Shown here: positions 58,959 through 64,000 of the stretch, piece after piece
Numbering within the stretch: the stretch's first letter is position 1
How the letters are laid out: the number at the start of each line of letters is the position of its first letter
Source: Gemmatimonadaceae bacterium
GTDB taxonomy: Bacteria > Gemmatimonadota > Gemmatimonadetes > Gemmatimonadales > Gemmatimonadaceae
DNA: 64,000 nucleotides
Assembly (NCBI GenBank): GCA_036003045.1
Contig: DASYSS010000028.1
Span: 1-64,000, forward strand
Reading direction: 5' to 3'
Notes under the pieces: generated by a model
Databases searched by the model: none
Told to the model about the DNA's origin: nothing
What the model saw: only the letters and a program-made list of their open reading frames with translations
Program-made: the position numbers and the translations under genes

Positions 58959-59570
58959 ATGGATTACTCCGGGCTGTCGCTTGCCGAAGTGAGCGCCGAG
59001 CTGCGGAACGTCGCGCGAGATGCGCGGTCGACTTTTGGCGACCTCGACGAAGGCCAGCTCAACTGGCATCCAGGCGATGCCGGGTGGAGTGTCGCGCAGT
59101 GCTTTTCCCATCTCTTCACTGGAAATCGCCTGGTACATCGCGCCGCGCAGGACGCCACCGAACGGCCGGCACACTCCGTATGGCAGCGGCTACCTCTTCT
59201 ACCGCGGCTCTTCGGCAAGTTGCTGGTCCGTTCTCAGGGTCCGGCCTCGAAGTGGAAATTCACCGCACCGACGAGAGCGAGGCCCACCGGGGCCGACATT
59301 CCTCGAAGCATCATCGAGCAGTTTGCCAGCCAACAGGTCGACGCTGCGCAGTGGATGGAAACGGTCGACGAACGTCACGCGGCCCGCTCGATCATGATTT
59401 CACCGTTCGTTCGATTCGTGACGTACAGTGTCCTGGACGGGTGCCGGCTGTTGGCCGCTCACGATCGCCGGCACTTCGAGCAAGCACGTCGCGTGCTGTT
59501 GATGCGTGAGTTTCCGATTCCCTCGGAAGAGACGGGTGGTCGCTCCGACAATGGATCTCGCCACACTTGA
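58959..59570 (+). CDS. DinB-family protein (second)
   Basis: The product (203 aa) is a DinB_2-type helical-bundle protein: NWHPGDAGWSVAQCFSHLFTGN (ends NWHPGDAG and FSHLFTG) and a C-terminal AAHDRRHFEQARRV, carrying the family's His residues. Its role may be thiol- or metal-linked. ATG 58959 is chosen because the family text begins there. Its last 20 nt overlap the YdeI-like gene, suggesting co-translation. Confidence 0.82.
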   Translation: MDYSGLSLAEVSAELRNVARDARSTFGDLDEGQLNWHPGDAGWSVAQCFSHLFTGNRLVHRAAQDATERPAHSVWQRLPLLPRLFGKLLVRSQGPASKWKFTAPTRARPTGADIPRSIIEQFASQQVDAAQWMETVDERHAARSIMISPFVRFVTYSVLDGCRLLAAHDRRHFEQARRVLLMREFPIPSEETGGRSDNGSRHT

Positions 59571-60105
59571 CGTGCGCACGCGGGCGCGCTGGCGGCGTTG
59601 GCTTTCGACCCACCACGCGTCGAGTCAAGGCATTTGGCTTGTTCGACACAAGCAGCATACGGGCGTCGAATCGATGCCGTACGACGACCTCGTGTGCGAA
59701 GCGCTTTGTTTCGGGTGGGTCGACAGCCTGATCAAACGCCTGGACGAGGACCATTACGCGATCAAAGTGACGCCGCGCAAACCGACGAGCAGATGGTCCG
59801 ACTTGAACCGCGACCGCTGGAAGCGGCTCAAAGAGGCTGGTCTTCTCGCGGCACCGGGACTCGCGGCGGCTCCGACGAGCAACAGCTACGCTCCGCGTCC
59901 ACGGGTGCCGGTGCTGCCGGTCTACATCGCGAAGGCATTCAAGGCGAACGCCAGGGCGTGGCGAAGCTTTCAGGCGCTCGCCGCGACACATCGGCGCGAT
60001 TTTGTCGTCTGGATTCACGTCGCCAAACGCCCGGAGACGCGGGAACGGCGCATTCGTGAGGCGATCGAGCTACTCTCGGCGGGAAAGAAACTCGGTTTGA
60101 AATGA
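59551..60105 (+). CDS. YdeI/OmpD-associated family protein
   Basis: The product (184 aa) matches the YdeI/OmpD-associated family: IWLVRHKQHTG, CFGWVDSLIKRLDEDHYAIK (ends CFGWVDS and DHYAIK), VTPRKPTSRWSDLNR and the C-terminal ETRERRIREAIELL. Family members in other bacteria have been tied to peptide or bacteriocin tolerance; the mechanism is not known. ATG 59551 overlaps dinB by 20 nt. Confidence 0.85.
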   Translation: MDLATLDVRTRARWRRWLSTHHASSQGIWLVRHKQHTGVESMPYDDLVCEALCFGWVDSLIKRLDEDHYAIKVTPRKPTSRWSDLNRDRWKRLKEAGLLAAPGLAAAPTSNSYAPRPRVPVLPVYIAKAFKANARAWRSFQALAATHRRDFVVWIHVAKRPETRERRIREAIELLSAGKKLGLK

Positions 60106-60206
60106 GCGGCCGACCGGAGACCTGGCCATCGTCACCGCGAGATCGCTCCCATCGTGCCCTTCTCGCGCTTGGTGAGAAAACTCAAGTTCAAGCGCATGGT
60201 CGGTGA

Positions 60207-60422
60207 GTTCAAGGGCTTCCCGAGATATCTCTCATCGAGTACCTCTTTCACACGCTCGCTCTTCACAACGGGCGAAAGATCATCCGCGCCGAGGAGTTGT
60301 CGGGCGTTCACTGGGCCACGGCGCACAATGTGGAGGAAATGATTCCCGGTCGCCTGTACCATCCTGTGAGGGACCGCGCATCGCACGCGATCTATGGCGA
60401 ACAGCTGGCCGCGCGCTCCTGA
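60207..60422 (+). other. Unassigned open stretch, possible gene remnant
   Basis: In the gap 60106-60453 one plus-strand frame stays open for ~70 codons without a start codon: EYLFHTLALHNGRKIIRA, then HWATAHNVEEMIPGRLYHP and a stop at 60420-60422. The text looks coding-like but matches nothing I recognise, and the reverse strand is also open here. It may be the tail of a lost gene or chance. Confidence 0.22.
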
Positions 60423-60453
60423 TTCAACCGATACGTCTCCGAGGTCAACGCAC

Positions 60454-60945
60454 ATGGCTGAAAAGAGGACCGCAAAGAAGGCGACGCATAAGACCGCCAG
60501 GAGCAGCACGGCGAACGATCGCGGGCGCGGGGGAACGTCGAAGGGGTTTACGGCCGAAGAGCGAGCAGCGATGCGGGAGCGCGTCAAGGAGCTCAAAGCG
60601 AGCGGCGGAAAGGAAGACGACGAACGCGCGGTGCTCGAGAAGCTGGCCGCGATGGCGCCGGCCGATCGCGCGCTGGGCGAGCGGATCCACGCCATCATCA
60701 AAGCGAACGCGCCGGATCTGGCGCCAAGGCTCTGGTATGGGATGCCCGCCTACGCGAGAGACGGCAGCGTCGTCTGCCACTTCCAGGACGCGAAGAAATT
60801 CAAGACGCGGTACGCGACAATCGGCTTCAGCGACAAGGCAAAGCTCGACGACGGGCACGTGTGGCCGGTCGCGTTCGCGCTCACGCAACTGACCGCGGCG
60901 GACGAAGCGCGAATCGTCGCGCTGCTCAAGAAAGCGGTCGGCTGA
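60454..60945 (+). CDS. DUF1801-domain protein
   Basis: The product (163 aa) has a Lys/Arg/Thr-rich disordered N-terminal tail (~1-50) and a DUF1801 (YdhG-like) domain: HAIIKANAPDLAPRLWYGMPAYA, given as HAIIKANAP and WYGMPAYA, then VVCHFQDAKKFKTRYATIGF (ends VVCHFQDA and RYATIGF). The fold is small alpha/beta and its role unknown. ATG 60454. The basic tail suggests nucleic-acid contact, as an inference. Confidence 0.85.
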   Translation: MAEKRTAKKATHKTARSSTANDRGRGGTSKGFTAEERAAMRERVKELKASGGKEDDERAVLEKLAAMAPADRALGERIHAIIKANAPDLAPRLWYGMPAYARDGSVVCHFQDAKKFKTRYATIGFSDKAKLDDGHVWPVAFALTQLTAADEARIVALLKKAVG

Positions 60946-61097
60946 CGCCTGGACGACCGAGCGGCACCATCACCCGTCAAAGGGGCGTTTTTTGCATACG
61001 AGCACGCCAGGATTTCGAACCGGCGAACCGGACTGAGGGGCGCAGAATCCCTGCTCCCGCCACCCCGAACGCGCGTCTCGAGGAAAGGCGGTATCGC

Positions 61098-61535
61098 GTG
61101 CGTGTTCTTTCGATGCGAGTCTCCGCGCATGGCGCCGTCGCTGCTCTCGGCGTCATGGTCGCGGCGTGTAGGCACCAGGCGCCACCTCCCACGCCGGTCC
61201 CCACGGTTAGTCTGGCACTACGCGTTGTCGACTCGACCGGCTCCGCGCAACCGCTTCTCGCGGTGCGCGTGCGACTGATCGGGCCGCTCCCGCAACAGGA
61301 CACGGTCGCGTGCAGCGACTCGACGCGGCAGTCAGTCCTGTTCATCGCACGCGTTCGGCCCGGCCGCTATCAACTCGTTTTGAGGCGGACCGGATACGAA
61401 GGACGGACGGTGTTGGTTGACGTGGCGCAACACCAGACGGATACCGTCACCGTCGGGTTGCGCGCCCTCTCGCGAGACGTGAACGGCCCGCTGGAGACCC
61501 TGCCGGCTGTCGCTCGCTGCGCCGCCCGTTCGTAG
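61098..61535 (+). CDS. Lipoprotein with carboxypeptidase-regulatory-like domain
   Basis: The product (145 aa) has a lipoprotein signal (lipobox VMVAAC) and one beta-sandwich domain of the carboxypeptidase-regulatory type (SLALRVVDSTGSAQPLLAV, then VRPGRYQLVLRRTGYEGRTV, ending DTVTVGLRAL). It should sit on the periplasmic or outer face and bind a partner. GTG 61098 has AGGAAAGG upstream; ATG 61113 is an alternative. Confidence 0.7.
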   Translation: MRVLSMRVSAHGAVAALGVMVAACRHQAPPPTPVPTVSLALRVVDSTGSAQPLLAVRVRLIGPLPQQDTVACSDSTRQSVLFIARVRPGRYQLVLRRTGYEGRTVLVDVAQHQTDTVTVGLRALSRDVNGPLETLPAVARCAARS

Positions 61536-61722
61536 AGACCGGCGTCCGCGAGCACCCTCATATTGCAGCTTGCGTAGCGAGAGTCGGTAAACCCGGCCGT
61601 GCTGGGCAGTGACGACTCCGACGCAGCGGCCCGACTCGACGTCACGCGTGCGCATGGCCGTTCTCAAGCCACAGTGCACGAATCCACTGAAGCCTTGACG
61701 AGGCTCGACGGCGTCGCGCGGA

Positions 61723-63243
61723 TCACGGCGATCGAGCGCCGCTGCGACGCCGTTCGGCCTCCTCCAGCCAGGTGGCCATTTTTTCATCAGACTTGCCGTA
61801 GCGCGCCCAGCCGACGGCGTTGCTGTTCCACCGGTAGTCCTTGATGCTCATGTCGATGCCGCGATCGATGAGGAATTGCATCGCTACGTAGTCGTCCTCG
61901 AAGACGAGCGTGTGCAGGATGCTCGCCGGCTCGTGCGAGTTCCATCTGGTGTTGATGTCGGCGCCGTGCGCGAGGAGAACGTCCGCGACGTCGAAGTGGT
62001 GGTTGAGGACCGAGTACGCGAGCGCCTCGTCGAGCGTGGCCTGTGGTGTACGTGAATTCTCACGGAACCATCGCTCCACACGCGCGAGGCCGCCCGTGCC
62101 GGCCGCGGTCGGCAGATCGTCGGGCAGCGGCCAGATCCGCGTGAGCAGCGGAATGAGATCGGGGTGGGCGTACGTGAGCGCGAACTCGATGGCCTGCGAT
62201 CGCGGCGGCGGGTGGCTCCGCAGAATCGCGGGATTCAGATCGAATAGAGCGATGACAAACGGCTCGCGGCCGATAACCGCCGCGTTCTCGATCAGGCCGC
62301 GCTGAAAATCCACGTAGTCGTCACCGAGCAGCCACGCGTTCTGCCGCAGCCCGCCGACGAATTCCGCCATCTCGCCGTCGTGAAGGGCGTTGCGGACCCG
62401 GCCCATGACAAACTTCCTCCAAGGGCCGATCGGGACTGGGTCGCGATCCAGCGGCGTTTTTTCGATCAACTGCTTGATGAACGCCGCGCGGCCCGGACCT
62501 TGATCGACGTGTTCGCCCAGTTCCGCGTCGAGCGCGATGGCGCGATCCAGCAAGAGAACCGCGGCCGCCTCATGGTGTAGCCGGCAGGCGGTGATGAATG
62601 CGTCGTTGACGATGGTCGGATCGGTTGCATTCTCATCGAGCGCGGCGCGAACAGCGTCGACGTCGCCGAGGGCTGCGCCGAATTTGAGCGTGGGCGGGAG
62701 CAGCCCTTTGCGCCGAAACAGCTCCAGCAGGCCTTTCGCACGAGAAACGATCAGCCCATCGACAACCTTGGGCGTCACGACCGCACCCGCGTCGATGAGC
62801 AGCTCGGCGCTCGCCGCCCGCGTGAACCACCGCTCCCTCTCCTCGCCGAATGCGTCGCCGTACGCGCCGGTCGCGAATCCGAGCAGGCCGTCGTGGTCGG
62901 CGTCGCCTTGCCAAGACAACAGCGCCGGAGACTCGGCCAGCAACTGTTTGACGCGTTCGACGTCGTTGTTGTGAATGGCGCGCTTGGCTTCCGTCGCGGC
63001 CCACTCGAGACCATTGCCCGTGCGGTTGCTCACTTCGGCCGCGAGGTCTTGCCAGCCCGCGTAGCCGTACTCGCGCGCGATCACGAGTTGGGCGTTCCGT
63101 TGCGTCAGCGGCGGCTCGGCGCGAGGCAGGTGCGCTCGCACACGCGCGATGGCGGCGGCATCACCGGCGGCGACGGCGCGCGCGAGTTGCTTCGCCTGTT
63201 TTCGGAGGGACTCGAGCGAGGGCCGAGCGGGGAGCGACTTCAT
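61723..63243 (-). CDS. Ankyrin-repeat-like protein
   Basis: The 506-aa product has an N-terminal helical segment (SLESLRKQAKQLARAVAAGD) known from ankyrin-type proteins of soil bacteria and several degenerate ankyrin repeats: AIHNNDVERVKQLLAESPAL, AVLLLDRAI and later DVADVLLAHGADINTRWN. No signal peptide or membrane segment is present, so it should be cytoplasmic and bind proteins. ATG 63243. Upstream 63244-63512 separates it from the divergent PH-domain gene and shows no further gene. Confidence 0.78.
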   Translation of the reverse strand: MKSLPARPSLESLRKQAKQLARAVAAGDAAAIARVRAHLPRAEPPLTQRNAQLVIAREYGYAGWQDLAAEVSNRTGNGLEWAATEAKRAIHNNDVERVKQLLAESPALLSWQGDADHDGLLGFATGAYGDAFGEERERWFTRAASAELLIDAGAVVTPKVVDGLIVSRAKGLLELFRRKGLLPPTLKFGAALGDVDAVRAALDENATDPTIVNDAFITACRLHHEAAAVLLLDRAIALDAELGEHVDQGPGRAAFIKQLIEKTPLDRDPVPIGPWRKFVMGRVRNALHDGEMAEFVGGLRQNAWLLGDDYVDFQRGLIENAAVIGREPFVIALFDLNPAILRSHPPPRSQAIEFALTYAHPDLIPLLTRIWPLPDDLPTAAGTGGLARVERWFRENSRTPQATLDEALAYSVLNHHFDVADVLLAHGADINTRWNSHEPASILHTLVFEDDYVAMQFLIDRGIDMSIKDYRWNSNAVGWARYGKSDEKMATWLEEAERRRSGARSP

Positions 63244-63512
63244 TGTGACCTCCTTTCATGAATCGCCTGTACCCCGCTGAAGCCAGGCTGAAAGAAGGTG
63301 CACTGCGCACACGACTCAGGCCGAATCAGGTGGGAATTATTCCCTTGCCGCGGGTGGGTGGCGCCCTGTCAGCGCGCTATCCGCAGTATCGAGCGGCCCG
63401 CCGTCGATGTCAACCGCGACTGCGGAGGTGGCGTCGTTCGAGCGACGCGATTCAATTGATGCGCTCTCAGTGATGCGCTCGCAGCGTCGTGATCTCCTGA
63501 TCTCACGGTCCA

Positions 63513-63995
63513 ATGACGGAAACTTTCGCGATCATTCCCGGTCAAATTCGCGGCGTGTGGGTATTCCTGCTGCTCCTGTTGCCTCTCGTCGCGATCCTCG
63601 GCGCCGGCGGCGCGCTGACACTTTCGCTCATTGGCGCGCGGAACGCGCGGTTCGAGGTCTCCGCGTCCGGTCTCCGTCTTCGCGGCGACTTGTACGGTCG
63701 CATGGTGCCGGCGGCGTCGCTGCAACTCGATCAAGCGCGCCCCGTCGACCTGACTCGCGATCGCGATCTCCAACCCGTTCGTCGTTCCGTCGGAACGGCT
63801 CTGCCGGGCTATCGATCCGGCTGGTTCTCTTTGCGAAACGGACAGCGCGCGCTTCTCTATGTGACGGACCCGTCGCGCGTCGCCTACGTGCCCACGCGGG
63901 ACCGGTACGTGATTCTGTTGAGCGTCGCGGATCCGGCGGCGTTGATCGCCAGACTGCGACGCTCCCAGCAGCGGCCTTGGTCGTCTCGACCATGA
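63513..63995 (+). CDS. Membrane protein with bacterial PH-like domain
   Basis: The product (160 aa) has one strong transmembrane stretch (VWVFLLLLLPLVAILGAGG) followed by a beta-rich domain (ARFEVSASGLRLRGDLYGR, then RYVILLSVADPAALIARL), which fits bacterial PH-type domains that follow membrane helices. The partner is unknown. ATG 63513; TGA ends at 63995, so the gene is complete at the window edge. Confidence 0.7.
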   Translation: MTETFAIIPGQIRGVWVFLLLLLPLVAILGAGGALTLSLIGARNARFEVSASGLRLRGDLYGRMVPAASLQLDQARPVDLTRDRDLQPVRRSVGTALPGYRSGWFSLRNGQRALLYVTDPSRVAYVPTRDRYVILLSVADPAALIARLRRSQQRPWSSRP

Positions 63996-64000
63996 ATCCG

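Noticed and set aside
60132-60701. 189-codon open frame on the minus strand
   Set aside because: It is antisense to the DUF1801 gene over most of its length and has no family signal.
61332-61787. 151-codon minus-strand frame between the lipoprotein and ankyrin genes
   Set aside because: Half of it is antisense to the lipoprotein gene, and no domain or Shine-Dalgarno supports it.

Overview
The window is about 65% GC and gene-dense. It looks like chromosomal DNA of a Gemmatimonadota bacterium (Gemmatimonadaceae-like), with Acidobacteriota as the alternative. The pointers are a very large Oar-type TonB-dependent receptor, a DUF5916 outer-membrane protein, a DUF5117-type zinc metalloprotease, four ATPase-less MacB/FtsX 'orphan' permeases (the ADOP type) with PadR regulators, and many Ala/Arg/Asp-rich exported proteins. 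This taxonomic call is inferred from gene families; no rRNA or tRNA gene was recognised.

Layout. 1-3.7 kb: a hypothetical protein, then a sigma-54 activator with a degenerate receiver domain, coupled by a 4-bp overlap to a MogA/MoaB protein. 3.9-13.1 kb: an exported fusion of a zinc-ligand-less class-B3 metallo-beta-lactamase fold with a lipase, GcvT, a DUF5916 protein and a zinc metalloprotease lipoprotein. 13.1-14.7 kb: a decay zone with an Ig-like lipoprotein remnant, an intact GNAT, and a VOC fragment abutting an opposite-strand receiver fragment. 14.7-21.1 kb: DinB, an amidohydrolase, an NTF2-like protein, a transglutaminase-like protein, a double zinc-ribbon protein, a polysaccharide deacetylase and a copper-ligand-less cupredoxin protein. 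21.2-26.7 kb: a two-gene operon of a giant TonB receptor and a periplasmic propeller-like protein. 26.9-32.7 kb: an RCC1-repeat lipoprotein frameshifted at a G9 tract, a SMUG2-like uracil-DNA glycosylase, an ECF sigma factor, a VOC protein and hypotheticals. 32.7-35.7 kb: a dienelactone hydrolase, then a TetR/DHA2 efflux pair.

36.0-41.1 kb holds the most coherent metabolic unit: an oxalate/formate-antiporter-like MFS protein, a PanE-like reductase, an oxalate-CoA-ligase-like enzyme and an alanine/serine-glyoxylate aminotransferase, tightly spaced on one strand. Together they could take up oxalate, activate it, reduce oxalyl-CoA to glyoxylate and aminate it to glycine; gcvT at 6-7 kb could process glycine further. 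41.3-45.7 kb: small exported proteins, a GNAT, a Nudix hydrolase, a flavin monooxygenase and a stand-alone TonB-plug-like protein. 45.7-58.7 kb: four large permeases with two PadR genes and three sigma-70-like promoters that carry short repeats. 59-64 kb: DinB, YdeI and DUF1801 proteins, a carboxypeptidase-regulatory-like lipoprotein, an ankyrin-like protein and a PH-domain membrane protein.

The intergenic DNA is as notable as the genes. Two copies of an approximately 90-bp nested palindrome (10.24 kb and 19.80 kb) differ by paired, compensatory changes. Six arrays of a 9-bp GTGGACGGG-type unit, three of them with a complementary arm, sit close to start codons. Other gaps are filled with different degenerate short-word arrays (1.47, 13.08 and 28.16 kb).
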